Source: an uncultured Duncaniella sp. (lineage in GTDB: Bacteria > Bacteroidota > Bacteroidia > Bacteroidales > Muribaculaceae). From it: a DNA stretch of 64,000 bases. Shown in pieces: positions 24,584 through 33,625 of this stretch (positions within the stretch are counted from its first letter, which is position 1; the number at the start of each line of letters is the position of its first letter). The translations under genes and the position numbers were made by a program. The notes beneath the pieces are model-generated. The model ran no database searches, was not told the DNA's origin, and saw only the letters and a list, made by a program, of their open reading frames with translations. Location of the stretch: positions 1 through 64,000 of the forward strand of contig CAJUSW010000013.1 in the NCBI GenBank assembly GCA_910589485.1, written 5' to 3'.

Positions 24584-25717
24584 TCAACGACGGAGGTATT
24601 TCTTTCCTCCGACGATCACGATTCCCTTGTAGTTTTCATTGACGCGCCGGCCCATAAGGTCATAGGCAGGGAGATCGTCGGGCAGGGGTGAATCGGTGTG
24701 GATTTCATCAATGGCGGTGCTGATTTGCTTAGGCTCGAAGCGGAAACCGAAAAGCATCAGCTGATTGTCGGGCCAAAGGAAGTAGGAGGTACCTTTCTTC
24801 AAAGCGACGGAATAGACGGGATAGATCTTGCGGACGCTGGATGAGGTGGGCACCTCGGCGTAGTCGTCGGCTCGATAGGAGTGGTCAAATACCGTGGCAT
24901 TGTCCTGGATAATCTGTATGGCACGGTCGTCGGACTGGTTGTTGAATGCGTAGATGTAGAGAGTGCCATCGCAAGGGAGGGTGATCACACCCTTGTTGAC
25001 TGATTCCACACCCTTGGAGGATTTTCCCCCCGGGCGATAGCGGTACTGGAGAGTGATATAATCCTCGGTGGTGCCAAAGAATCCGTTGGACTTGTCGACC
25101 TGGGCATTATTGGAATCGGAGGTGAACACGATCTCGGCACCGTTGTCGGAGAGAGTGAGGTGGCGGGCTTCCTCGCCGGTTGCAACTTGGTTTTCGTTAA
25201 AGACAAGGTTGGCTGTGGCGAAGTCGCCGGGTGTGGGATCAGGAGTGTCAGGTTGTCCATCGGCGGAGTAGGTTATTTCTATTCCGGTAATCTGGGCGGC
25301 TGACTTGTCGGTGAAAATGATGGAGGAGACACTGCCCGTCCAGGTATCTGCAGAGGCTGTGTAAGTGTTCTTTGCATCATCCTGCAACGACCATCCGGGG
25401 GTGGCACTACCAGCAGTAGTGTTGACGATGAATTTGATGCTCTCGATTGTGGCATCGTTGGCGGTGAAGGTGATGGAGTTCTTGGAATACAGGATGATCA
25501 TTGCCGGATAGGTGGAATTCTTGCGGAATGTGCAGTTCTTGTCACTTTCTCCTTTGGACAATGAGAAGGATATATTGTCGTTGACCTTGACGTTGAGATT
25601 GTTGATCACATCTCCGTTTGCTATGTCGACGAGATCGGTGGCTTGCCACGTGACTGTTGTGGCATTGATGGTGAGAGCGGTGGCTAATGCGGTGAAAAGA
25701 GTAAAGATTTTTCTCAT
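24584..25717 (-). CDS. Secreted protein of unknown function, last gene of the alginate operon
   Basis: A 377-residue exported protein (signal peptide of about 20 residues, ending near INA). I do not recognise a catalytic domain. Two beta-rich parts are visible: residues 21-150, with WTGSVSSIIFTDKSAAQITGIEITY, typical of small jelly-roll-like modules in Bacteroidetes surface proteins; then, after a DTPDPTPG linker, residues 165-335. The end, AYDLMGRRVNENYKGIVIVGGKKYLRR, fits the short C-terminal YDLxGRRV...GIxIxxGKK tail common on secreted Bacteroidales proteins. It is 44 bases after the jelly-roll gene, in the same operon, so a role in binding the polymer or holding enzymes at the surface is possible. 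Confidence 0.75.
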   Translation of the reverse strand: MRKIFTLFTALATALTINATTVTWQATDLVDIANGDVINNLNVKVNDNISFSLSKGESDKNCTFRKNSTYPAMIILYSKNSITFTANDATIESIKFIVNTTAGSATPGWSLQDDAKNTYTASADTWTGSVSSIIFTDKSAAQITGIEITYSADGQPDTPDPTPGDFATANLVFNENQVATGEEARHLTLSDNGAEIVFTSDSNNAQVDKSNGFFGTTEDYITLQYRYRPGGKSSKGVESVNKGVITLPCDGTLYIYAFNNQSDDRAIQIIQDNATVFDHSYRADDYAEVPTSSSVRKIYPVYSVALKKGTSYFLWPDNQLMLFGFRFEPKQISTAIDEIHTDSPLPDDLPAYDLMGRRVNENYKGIVIVGGKKYLRR

Positions 25718-25761
25718 AAATAGTTGGGGGGATTAGTGGATTGTGGGGAGGTAAATATCGT

Positions 25762-26775
25762 TTAGCGGTTGAGGATCTTGATGCCTTTGCGTACTATGAT
25801 GCCATGGTAATTATTGTCCACAGGTTGGCCGGCAAGATTATATGCGGGACCGTTATCGTCACGGCAATCGGCGGGAGTCTCCGTAATGGAGGATTCCGGG
25901 TCGCCCTTGCGGATCTCGAAGTCGGCAAAAAGCACCCGTTCGGAGCGGAGCTGGGATTTCAGTGACAAACCTTCGCCGAGCGACCGGTATATGCCCCATT
26001 TACCCCTGAGGGTTGAGAGGTCGTCGGTGTCGCGCCACACCTCGATATCGGATTTATCCACATTCATGATCATGGCGCCTGTGAGAGCGTCGGTGAGGGT
26101 GAGGGAATATTGGCCGTGGCGTCCCACAGTAAATGTCTCGCGTGCCTGTATCCATCGGCCTGTAACGGTGGAGAGGTCGATCTGGGCGAGATTTACGTTG
26201 GAGGCACCCTCGTAAGGGACATTTATACATTGCAGGACCTGACGCTTGCCCGAAGTGCGGCAGGTGAGAGTGAACACCGGATGGGCTACAGCCTGGGAAT
26301 CTCCCATGCCCTTGATCTGGTGGATGTGGCAGAAAGCCGAGGTGGTGAGCATCCCCTCGGGTAGCATGAATTTCCAAGTGTAGGTAATGGTCTCGCCTGA
26401 CTTGGCAACAGTGGCAGGCTGCGAGGACATGCACTTGATTTCGTTGCGCTGACGGTCGATGAGCGTTCCTTTGTTGCCGTCGGTCACGTGGGTGTCACCC
26501 TCGGGGTAATCGATGTGGATATCGAAGGCAAACACATATCCGTCCAATGACGGGTCATGAATCTGCGAGATATGATTGTAGTGCTGATGCCCCATGAAGG
26601 CGTCGGGCGACATGTTAGCCGAAGTTTCGGTATAGAATCCTGCCTCGGAGATGAGTCGGTAGGTCTCGGTGGTGCCGTCGGCTTTCAGCGAGTGAGTGGC
26701 GGGGGAGACGGCCGGTGCCGACAGCGGGACCAATGGGAGCAATAGGATGGAGAGAAGGTGAGGGTGGGTCCTCAT
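25762..26775 (-). CDS. Jelly-roll polysaccharide-lyase-like secreted protein
   Basis: A signal peptide is followed by a beta-sandwich that carries, in order, DRQRNEIK (107-114), HIHQIKG (150-156) and KWGIYR (259-264). These match in kind and order the R-x-E-x-R, Q-I-H and K-x-G-x-Y motifs of PL7/PL20-type jelly-roll lyases, so cleavage of alginate or a related uronan is plausible but not shown. The same domain forms the C-terminal half of the neighbour at 26784-28670. The C terminus is the YNLAGQPV...GIIVRKGIKIL sorting-type tail. The first in-frame start is TTG at 26787; ATG 26775 opens directly on the signal peptide and is preferred. It is 8 bases after the upstream stop, so translation is probably coupled. 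Confidence 0.8.
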   Translation of the reverse strand: MRTHPHLLSILLLPLVPLSAPAVSPATHSLKADGTTETYRLISEAGFYTETSANMSPDAFMGHQHYNHISQIHDPSLDGYVFAFDIHIDYPEGDTHVTDGNKGTLIDRQRNEIKCMSSQPATVAKSGETITYTWKFMLPEGMLTTSAFCHIHQIKGMGDSQAVAHPVFTLTCRTSGKRQVLQCINVPYEGASNVNLAQIDLSTVTGRWIQARETFTVGRHGQYSLTLTDALTGAMIMNVDKSDIEVWRDTDDLSTLRGKWGIYRSLGEGLSLKSQLRSERVLFADFEIRKGDPESSITETPADCRDDNGPAYNLAGQPVDNNYHGIIVRKGIKILNR

Positions 26776-26783
26776 GAGGCGGA

Positions 26784-28670
26784 TCAATGCTTGGTGATTT
26801 CAAAATCGGCAAAGCGCAGCTCCTCGTCGCGCAGACTGGATTCGAGCTCACGATTTTTACCGATATAACGGTATATGCCCCATTTAGGACGCAGACCTCT
26901 TGCGCCGGTGCGCCACATGTCCATATTCTCGCCGGTGTAGTCGAGGAGGATTTTTCCGTTTTTTACATCCTTGATTCTGACGGAGTAGGATCCGTTGGCA
27001 TCGAAGCATGCAGTCTCCTCGATTTCAATCCAGCGTCCGAGCATGTCGGAGAGGGGAGCTTTGGCAAGAGTGACGCCCTCGTCGCCCTTGGTGCGGTCGT
27101 AGTAGCGCAGGCGCAGCTCCTGGGAACCCTTGCGGGTGGAGTAGCAGGTGAGTGTCATGAGCGGGTTGCCTACGAGAGCATTACCCTCCTTGTTGTCGAT
27201 CCCTTTGAGCTGATGGATGTGGGTGAAGCGGTCGGTGGTGCGGAAACCTTCGGGCAGACGCATCTTCCAGCGGAATGTCATTGTCTCGCCCTCCTTGGCC
27301 CAGAGATGTACGGGACTCTTGGAATCGGTCTTGATTTCGTTGCGCTGGCGGTCGGTGATATTCTTTTTACCGCGGTCATCGTCGATGGACGCATGGATGA
27401 GGAATGAGTACACGTCCTTCATGAGATCATCGTCGAAAGTCTTCACGATGTGGGCCTGATGGGCCGATGCGTGCATGCGTGACGAGTCGGGACATTCGGT
27501 ATGGATGCCGAGAGCCATGAGCTCTCCCACCGCCGAAGCGGTGGAAGTGGTCATGATTGATGAAGCGGAATTGACACTCCGGCCGGAGGATACGGCCGAA
27601 GTGTTTTTTGAATCAGATTTGGCCGTCTTGGCTTTGTCGGTCGACGGGCGGTAGGTGGTGGAGAGCTTGTCGTTGAGGAAATCGACAGTGTTGAAGAATA
27701 TCTCCTCCATCTTGTCGGAAGTCTTGCTCGAGAGATTGTGATCATAGTTCTCGTACACATCGAGCTTCACCTCGCCACCCTTGCTACGCAGAGCTTTGGC
27801 AAACTCGGTGCTTTGGTCGTATTCCACGGTCACATCGCAAGTGCCGCATACGAGCATTGCCGGCGGGATGTTCTTTTTGGGGATGAGGAACTGTCCGGAA
27901 TTGTCGCGGAGCACACGGTCGTTCCTGTCCTTGAAATAAGCGATGCGGTCCTTGTCGCGTGTTTTCTGGACGATAACGGCACGGGTGAGATCGTAGATGC
28001 CCGAATAGCCTACGAGCGCCTTTGTGCCCGGAGTCTTCATGGCTGCCACGGCGGCGAGATGACTTCCGGCCGATGTGCCGAGAAATCCGAAACGCGACGG
28101 GTCGATGTTGAGTTCCTTGGCATGGTCCTGAACGTATTTCAGAGCGTCGAGCACGTCCTGTACCGATGTCTCGACGGTCACGCCCGGCTGACCGGCCATG
28201 GCATACTCCACGCGCACACCTGTCACGCCATGCTGTTTGGCCATGTACTGGGATAATGTCTTGGATGAACTGTTGTCACCACGTGCCCAGCCTCCGCCGT
28301 GGATGTATATCATGAATGGTGATGGATTCAGGGTGTCGTCGGAAAAATCCACCGTGATCTTAAGTTCATAATCGGGGGTCTTCTTGAAGATGATATCTTC
28401 GGAGCGCACACCCTTGTAGTCCTTGGATTTCAGCCGGTCGGGGGTGTAGGTGTACAGTTCATAGGCTCCGGGGAGCTTGCTGACATCAACGGGGAGCAGG
28501 CGGTCGTATTTCTTTTGTTGCAGCAGGGAATAGGATCCGTCGGCATTCTGCTCCATCTTCATGCCATAGCGGTTGGATGGCACCCGTTTGGTCTGTGCGC
28601 CGGCGGTTATCGAGGATGCGAGCATAAGAGCGCATCCCATAGCCACGTTCAATAGCGATCTGATCTTCAT
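26784..28670 (-). CDS. Fusion: alpha/beta-hydrolase esterase plus jelly-roll lyase-like domain
   Basis: 628 residues with a signal peptide (cut near AGA-QTK). Residues 30-340 are an alpha/beta-hydrolase of the carbohydrate-esterase type: oxyanion motif HGGGWARG (124-131), nucleophile in GTSAG (Ser200), acid Asp279 in CGTCDVTV and His311 in NYDHNLS. A Ser/Thr-rich linker (about 344-379) leads to a jelly-roll with DRQRNEIK (440-447), HIHQLKG (484-490) and KWGIYR (596-601), the same motifs as the next gene. In an alginate locus this suggests removal of O-acetyl groups coupled to chain cleavage. That is inference: the esterase could also act on other acyl groups. ATG 28670 is chosen for its signal peptide. 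Confidence 0.82.
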   Translation of the reverse strand: MKIRSLLNVAMGCALMLASSITAGAQTKRVPSNRYGMKMEQNADGSYSLLQQKKYDRLLPVDVSKLPGAYELYTYTPDRLKSKDYKGVRSEDIIFKKTPDYELKITVDFSDDTLNPSPFMIYIHGGGWARGDNSSSKTLSQYMAKQHGVTGVRVEYAMAGQPGVTVETSVQDVLDALKYVQDHAKELNIDPSRFGFLGTSAGSHLAAVAAMKTPGTKALVGYSGIYDLTRAVIVQKTRDKDRIAYFKDRNDRVLRDNSGQFLIPKKNIPPAMLVCGTCDVTVEYDQSTEFAKALRSKGGEVKLDVYENYDHNLSSKTSDKMEEIFFNTVDFLNDKLSTTYRPSTDKAKTAKSDSKNTSAVSSGRSVNSASSIMTTSTASAVGELMALGIHTECPDSSRMHASAHQAHIVKTFDDDLMKDVYSFLIHASIDDDRGKKNITDRQRNEIKTDSKSPVHLWAKEGETMTFRWKMRLPEGFRTTDRFTHIHQLKGIDNKEGNALVGNPLMTLTCYSTRKGSQELRLRYYDRTKGDEGVTLAKAPLSDMLGRWIEIEETACFDANGSYSVRIKDVKNGKILLDYTGENMDMWRTGARGLRPKWGIYRYIGKNRELESSLRDEELRFADFEITKH

Positions 28671-28731
28671 AGGTATAGAGTAGGGGGGAGTGAATCGCTT
28701 GACCCGGTGAAGGGTCAAGCGATGGATGAAA

Positions 28732-29484
28732 TTATGAGAAGAAACAACCTCCGTTGATGTCGATGTTGGTACCGGTCAGGTAGGATGATTCATCCGAAGC
28801 GAGATAGGCCACCAGATCGGCGCACTCCTCGGCAGTGCCCTCGCGGCGCAGGGGATAGTTGCCCTTGGCACGCTCGCGGTTCTCGGGAGTGTTGAAACGG
28901 TCATGGAATGAAGTTGCGATAGTGCCGGGGCAGATGGCGTTGACGCGGATTCCGTCGGGACCAAGTTCCTTGGCCATGGCACGGGTGAAGCATGACACAG
29001 CGGCCTTGGAGGTAGCGTAGAGGGATGCACCTGCTCCACCGCCATCACGGGCGGCGAGTGAGGAGAAGTTGACGATGGAGGCGCCGGCCTTCATGTGGGG
29101 GACAGCTGCGCGGGTACAGAACCATACGGACTTCATGTTGACGTTCATCAGGGTGTCGTACCACTCCTCGTCCTGCTCGGTGATCTTTTTGCGGCCCACG
29201 ATTCCGCCGGCCACGTTAACGAGGATATCGATATTGTCGCCGAAAGCCTTGGCGCACTCCTCAAAGAGATGGTTCACGTCGTCGCCCTTGGTCATGTCGC
29301 CCTGAACGGCGATAGCGGTTCCGCCGGCCTCGGCTATGAGGCGGAGAGTCTCGTCGGCCTCAGCCTTGTTGTGGAAATAGTTCACTACTACTTTGGCTCC
29401 TTCGAGAGCGAGCTTGATAGATACGGCGCGGCCTATGTCGCGTGATCCGCCGGTTACGATGGCTACTTTATTGGTAAGTTTCAT
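28732..29484 (-). CDS. Short-chain dehydrogenase, probable DEH reductase
   Basis: Classical SDR, 250 residues. Cofactor motif TGGSRDIGRA (11-20), NVAGG at 90-94, catalytic Ser141/142, Tyr156 and Lys160 (YATSK), and PGTIAT after the active site. The position, directly behind the lyases, KdgF and a uronate carrier, fits reduction of 4-deoxy-L-erythro-5-hexoseulose uronate (DEH, the monomer from alginate) to 2-keto-3-deoxygluconate, as known for SDRs of other alginate loci. The KduD-type reaction on the pectin intermediate is the main alternative. Same operon, 35 bases after the carrier gene. Confidence 0.85.
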   Translation of the reverse strand: MKLTNKVAIVTGGSRDIGRAVSIKLALEGAKVVVNYFHNKAEADETLRLIAEAGGTAIAVQGDMTKGDDVNHLFEECAKAFGDNIDILVNVAGGIVGRKKITEQDEEWYDTLMNVNMKSVWFCTRAAVPHMKAGASIVNFSSLAARDGGGAGASLYATSKAAVSCFTRAMAKELGPDGIRVNAICPGTIATSFHDRFNTPENRERAKGNYPLRREGTAEECADLVAYLASDESSYLTGTNIDINGGCFFS

Positions 29485-29519
29485 ATTGATTGGAATTAAT
29501 TTAGTTGATATGTGATTTT

Positions 29520-30998
29520 TTATTCTTTGATCTTTTCAATCTTGCCTACGGTGAGGAATATCGAGAGCCAGGAGAGGGGGACGAGGGCGGCAAGAAGCCC
29601 AAACATGAGTGTCCAGCTCGAAATCATATCGGAGAAGAATATGGCCAATATTGTTCCCAATACGGCGGCCGCACCTCCGAGACCGGCAAGCGAGCCTACC
29701 GATTTTCCGCTGTGAAGGTCGCTGGGTATGGTCTGGAGATTGGTGATGAAGAACTGGAAGCCACCGAGGACAAATGCCATACATATCACGGCCATCATCA
29801 CCGACTGGGCCATCACGCTGCCTATCATGGCGGGGAGGATTATGCCACCTCCGACAAGGATTGCGCATTTGCGAGCGAAATTGACTGTGCGTCCCTTGGA
29901 TATCAGCCAGCCCGAGAACCAGCCTCCGGCTATGGATCCGATTGCCGCACCGGCATAGGGAACCCAGGCCGAGAAGGCCACTTCCTTGATGTTGAGGTGG
30001 AACACATCGGTGAGGTACAGAGGGAGGAATGTCACAAACATCCACCATATGGGATCGAGGAAGAAGCGTCCGAGTATCACTGACCAGTTCTTGCGCTGGC
30101 GCAGGAGTTCGCCCCATGACTTGCCTTTTTCTTCAGGGAGATCGCAGGCTACCGGATTGCAACGACCCTCGAGGATGTGGTTCTTCTCCTCTTCGGTAAC
30201 CCAGGGATGATCCTCGGGATCGGCCTTGTTGATGAACAACCATAGCACTACCCATATCACTCCGAGACCGCCCACCACAACGAAGGTCCATTTCCATCCC
30301 AGGGCGAGAAACAGCATCAGGATTACAATGGGAGCGAGAACGCTACCCACCGATGCGGCCGCTCCGAAAAGGCCCTGGGCCAGGGCGCGCTCCTTCTGCG
30401 GGAACCATATGGCGTTGCTCTTGGTGGTGCCGGGCCACGGGCCTGCTTCGCCCAGTCCGAGCATCACACGAAAACAGGTGAGCGACACCAGTCCGCGCGA
30501 CAGTGAGGTGAGGGCATCGGCAACGCCCCACACCAGAGCGCTCCAGAAGAATCCGCGACGGCAACCGATCTTGTCGTAGATCTTGCCTGACACCATCTGG
30601 CTCACACCGTAGGCGAGCATAAAGAATATGGTGATGGTGCCGAGCATGTCCTTGGCTTTCTGGGAAGCATCGGGATCCTCGGGATCAATGAGGCCGAGAT
30701 CCACAGCCATGCCTTCCTGGACGCTGGCGTATGTGCATCCCCCTTTTTCCTTGATCCTGACACGCGAGGCAGGGACGTCGGTTTCCTCGCCGCGCGAGTT
30801 GCATAGCCTGTAGCTGCCGTCGGGGAGTAACACCGCGGTGTTGTCCTCGCCACGGGTGTCGGCAGAGGATGCCGGGAGCAGTTCATAGTCGATGTTGGCG
30901 ACCCACATATAGTTGAGGGTGCCGCGATCCAGATAGTTTATAATGGTGATCATCATTATCAGGGTGATGATCACCCATCTCATACCCTTGATCTTCAT
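29520..30998 (-). CDS. MFS hexuronate-type transporter (ACS family) with periplasmic insertion
   Basis: Twelve-helix carrier of the anion:cation symporter type, related to ExuT. TM1 (IITLIMMITIINYLDRGTLNYM) carries the family NYLDR motif; KIYDKIGCRRGFFWSALVWG is the loop 2-3 motif. Between TM1 and TM2 there is an inserted domain of about 80 residues (roughly 33-115, with charged strands and a PDGSYRLCNSRGEE hairpin), much longer than the usual loop. It should lie in the periplasm. Likely cargo: unsaturated or linear uronate monomers made from alginate. The start overlaps the kdgF stop (ATGA), so the two are translated together. Confidence 0.88.
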   Translation of the reverse strand: MKIKGMRWVIITLIMMITIINYLDRGTLNYMWVANIDYELLPASSADTRGEDNTAVLLPDGSYRLCNSRGEETDVPASRVRIKEKGGCTYASVQEGMAVDLGLIDPEDPDASQKAKDMLGTITIFFMLAYGVSQMVSGKIYDKIGCRRGFFWSALVWGVADALTSLSRGLVSLTCFRVMLGLGEAGPWPGTTKSNAIWFPQKERALAQGLFGAAASVGSVLAPIVILMLFLALGWKWTFVVVGGLGVIWVVLWLFINKADPEDHPWVTEEEKNHILEGRCNPVACDLPEEKGKSWGELLRQRKNWSVILGRFFLDPIWWMFVTFLPLYLTDVFHLNIKEVAFSAWVPYAGAAIGSIAGGWFSGWLISKGRTVNFARKCAILVGGGIILPAMIGSVMAQSVMMAVICMAFVLGGFQFFITNLQTIPSDLHSGKSVGSLAGLGGAAAVLGTILAIFFSDMISSWTLMFGLLAALVPLSWLSIFLTVGKIEKIKE

Positions 30999-31336
30999 TT
31001 CAGGAAATCTTGACGCATGGGTGAGAACGTGTCTATAAGTATTCCTTCCTCAAGGCACACGCAACCGTGGAGAACATCGGGAGCTACGTAATAGCCGTCG
31101 CCGGCACCGATGATACGTTTCTCGTCACCGATGGTAAGCTCAAACTTACCGCTTACCACATAAGTGACCTGGCTGTGATAGTGCTCGTGCATGGAGCCTA
31201 CCGATCCTTTCTGGAAATGGACCTTCACGAGCATCAGCTGTCCGTCGTAGCCCATGATCTGGCGACGCACGCCTTCACCTACGGTTTCCCATTGCATCTC
31301 GTTCTCTATCTGCCATACTGCACTTTTAGTTTTCAT
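30995..31336 (-). CDS. kdgF: KdgF-type cupin, uronate linearisation
   Basis: Converts the cyclic 4,5-unsaturated monouronate from alginate or pectin lyases to the open 5-keto form. A small 113-residue cupin. Metal ligands His50, His52, Gln56 and His90 are seen in MHEHYHSQV and APDVLHG. The C-terminal Asp102, Phe104 and Arg108 (DTFSPMR) match in type and position the catalytic residues I recall for characterised KdgF. Cytosolic, with no signal peptide. It lies between the PL17 lyase gene (34 bases) and the carrier (4-base overlap). Confidence 0.92.
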   Translation of the reverse strand: MKTKSAVWQIENEMQWETVGEGVRRQIMGYDGQLMLVKVHFQKGSVGSMHEHYHSQVTYVVSGKFELTIGDEKRIIGAGDGYYVAPDVLHGCVCLEEGILIDTFSPMRQDFLK

Positions 31337-31370
31337 AATTGTATAGTTTTAGGGTTGAATTGATTCTTGG

Positions 31371-33599
31371 TTAGTATTTCACGTGATAGTGACCTGTCCA
31401 CCGATGGGTCACGTTGTCGATCACCGCTGTGTGAGTCAGTGCGGGGTCGGCATCGTTGGCTACGAAAATCAGAGCCGTTGTGCCGTCGGCACCATAATTC
31501 ACTCTAACGGCGGTGTGGTCATCATTATCAGCTACTATGCTCACATTCTTGACCGAGGATTTTGTTCCAGAGGCTGTCTCGCGGATCACATCATATTCGC
31601 CGTGGGGCTCGATCAGCGAGGCTATGCTGCAGTCGGATGCTTCAGGCACCCGTATGAGCCAACCCTTTTCCTCACGTAGATTGAAGTCGGGGTCGTTGGC
31701 GCCGAGATGCATCAGTTTGCCGGTGATTGGTGATGTGGCTGTGCTGGTGACGCTGTACATGCGGTTGCCGTTGAAGAATGTGAACTGCATGGCGTCGCCG
31801 GGAGCGGGGGTACAGTCGGCATCCACCCATATGTGCTGGTAGCCATGGCTGTCGCCGAGAGTGTGGAGTGACGACAGGCTACGTTCCTGCCGGGTGTTGG
31901 TCGACACCATATGGCCTCTGTACCAATAGGGGATGTCATAGGAATGGTCGCCGGAAGCCTTCACTTTCATCAGGTCCAATGTGACGGGATAGTTCATGCC
32001 GGGGAGCGTGGTGTGGAGCAAAGTGCGCTCCATGCGTATATCCTTGTCGGCATAGGCATTGTTCTCCTTGGCGGTCATAGCCTGGAAACGGCCCTGAGGA
32101 TCGGTGGCAAAATCGGTAAAATCGGAGTGGTGCTTGCTTGACACCTTATATACACCTCCGAAATGAGAGGTAGCGTCGGCTACCAGGGTGTTGTGGGCGA
32201 TAGATTGCTTGCAGAACGAATCGTTCTCGCGGGTGTAGTGGCCACTGTTCTTGGCTTCGAGGTTAATGAAGCGCGAGGCTCCGTAATCGAGAAATATTTC
32301 CTTTCCGTTGTCATAGAACGCCATGGTGAGTTTGTCGTAATGACCGTGGCTGAGGCCATGGCTTGTGGCCTTCATGGTGAGAGCCGTGTTGAGTGTGCCG
32401 GATGTGTTGCGGATGATTCCGAAACCGCCCTCGGCCCCATCGCGGCCGTCGCGAAGCAACACCGAGCGGAATGTGGGGCGTGAGCCCTGGCCCTGAGCTA
32501 TAGCCTTGGACAGTCGGTAGCCTCCCACGCAGAGAATGCAATCCTCATGATACAGGCGTGCTATGTAGGGCAATGTTGCGTTATCGGGTTCCACGCCGTA
32601 GAGGATATTGGCGGCATACACTATCTCCTGGGCGCACAGACCTTTCTCCATAGCGTCGTTGATGTGCATGAATTCTCCCTCATAACTGAGCTGGAACAGG
32701 GCGTCGAAAGCTTTGGACAGGATGTGGTCGCGACGCTCGAATACCTTGAGGTCGGGACGGGTGTGGTTGAGGCATTGTGCGAAGATCACGAAAGGCCACA
32801 GTGCGTAACGCTGGTAATAGGCTCCCTCGGTGAAATATCCGTCGGGAGAGAAGAGCCAGTCCATCTGCTGGAGGAATCCACCGTTTTTGCCGGTGAGATC
32901 GGTACCATACAGAGCCTTGTCGACCAGATCCTTGCGGTCCATAGCCATTCCAGCCATTCCCACAGCGGCGGTAGCCCATGTGCCGTGATTGTGCATCTTG
33001 TTGAATGTCTTCAGATTGGCGCGGTTGTCGGCGGTGCCGTTCATTATGAATTCAGCCATAGGGAGCAGAAGGTTCTGCTCGATGACTTTGCGCCGGGATG
33101 CGGTGAGATGGTCCTTGATGCAATCGTAGGCCACTGAAGCGTGTACAAGCCATACGCTTTCGTTGAGGGTCTGCCAGAAAAGGCGTCCCGGCACGGGGCT
33201 GAGTCCGAGCTGATGGTATCCCAGTGTGGGATACAGCTTGGCATAGGCCTCGAACATTTTGGCGGCGCGTTCGGCATGGCGGGTGTCGCCGGTGAACTGA
33301 TAGGCTATACCTTGGTCCATCAGTTCGTAATAGTTGGATTTGTGCCGTTCGTGCACCGGGCCTCCACCGCCGTCGCATGGGACGGGCATCTCGATGGGGG
33401 TATCAAGCAAAGCCTCGGCATTGGCTATTATGGCTGAGATGCTTTTGTTGAAGAGCGGAGCCTCGGCCATTCCCTCTTTCATTTCGGTAAGCTCGTCGGA
33501 GTTGAAGAGCAGGCAGGGATGCCCGTTGCCGGCAAACGATGGCATTGACAGCGAGAGAGCTGTAGCGATACCGGTTATGTAAGTTCTTATGGTGTTCAT
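31371..33599 (-). CDS. PL17 oligoalginate lyase (heparinase II/III-like)
   Basis: Exo-acting lyase that releases unsaturated monomers from alginate oligomers. Signal peptide to about residue 23, then an alpha/alpha-barrel (30-370) and a beta-sandwich heparinase II/III domain (380-740). Key residues of PL17 are visible: Asn204-His205 in KMHNHGTWATAAVG, Tyr262 in EGAYYQRYALWPF, and His418/His420 in SHGLSHGHYDKLTMAFYDNGKEIFLDYG. The 742-residue length is usual for the family. It follows the PL6 gene by 26 bases. The signal peptide is type I, so it is probably periplasmic and finishes oligomers imported by SusCD. Confidence 0.92.
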   Translation of the reverse strand: MNTIRTYITGIATALSLSMPSFAGNGHPCLLFNSDELTEMKEGMAEAPLFNKSISAIIANAEALLDTPIEMPVPCDGGGGPVHERHKSNYYELMDQGIAYQFTGDTRHAERAAKMFEAYAKLYPTLGYHQLGLSPVPGRLFWQTLNESVWLVHASVAYDCIKDHLTASRRKVIEQNLLLPMAEFIMNGTADNRANLKTFNKMHNHGTWATAAVGMAGMAMDRKDLVDKALYGTDLTGKNGGFLQQMDWLFSPDGYFTEGAYYQRYALWPFVIFAQCLNHTRPDLKVFERRDHILSKAFDALFQLSYEGEFMHINDAMEKGLCAQEIVYAANILYGVEPDNATLPYIARLYHEDCILCVGGYRLSKAIAQGQGSRPTFRSVLLRDGRDGAEGGFGIIRNTSGTLNTALTMKATSHGLSHGHYDKLTMAFYDNGKEIFLDYGASRFINLEAKNSGHYTRENDSFCKQSIAHNTLVADATSHFGGVYKVSSKHHSDFTDFATDPQGRFQAMTAKENNAYADKDIRMERTLLHTTLPGMNYPVTLDLMKVKASGDHSYDIPYWYRGHMVSTNTRQERSLSSLHTLGDSHGYQHIWVDADCTPAPGDAMQFTFFNGNRMYSVTSTATSPITGKLMHLGANDPDFNLREEKGWLIRVPEASDCSIASLIEPHGEYDVIRETASGTKSSVKNVSIVADNDDHTAVRVNYGADGTTALIFVANDADPALTHTAVIDNVTHRWTGHYHVKY

Positions 33600-33625
33600 G
33601 AGTGGTGTCCTCTCTATGGTTTCAA

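Noticed and set aside
28732..29484. 3-oxoacyl-ACP reductase (FabG) of fatty acid synthesis
   Set aside because: The fold is the same, but the gene is embedded in the uronate operon next to kdgF and a hexuronate carrier, so a DEH reductase is more likely.
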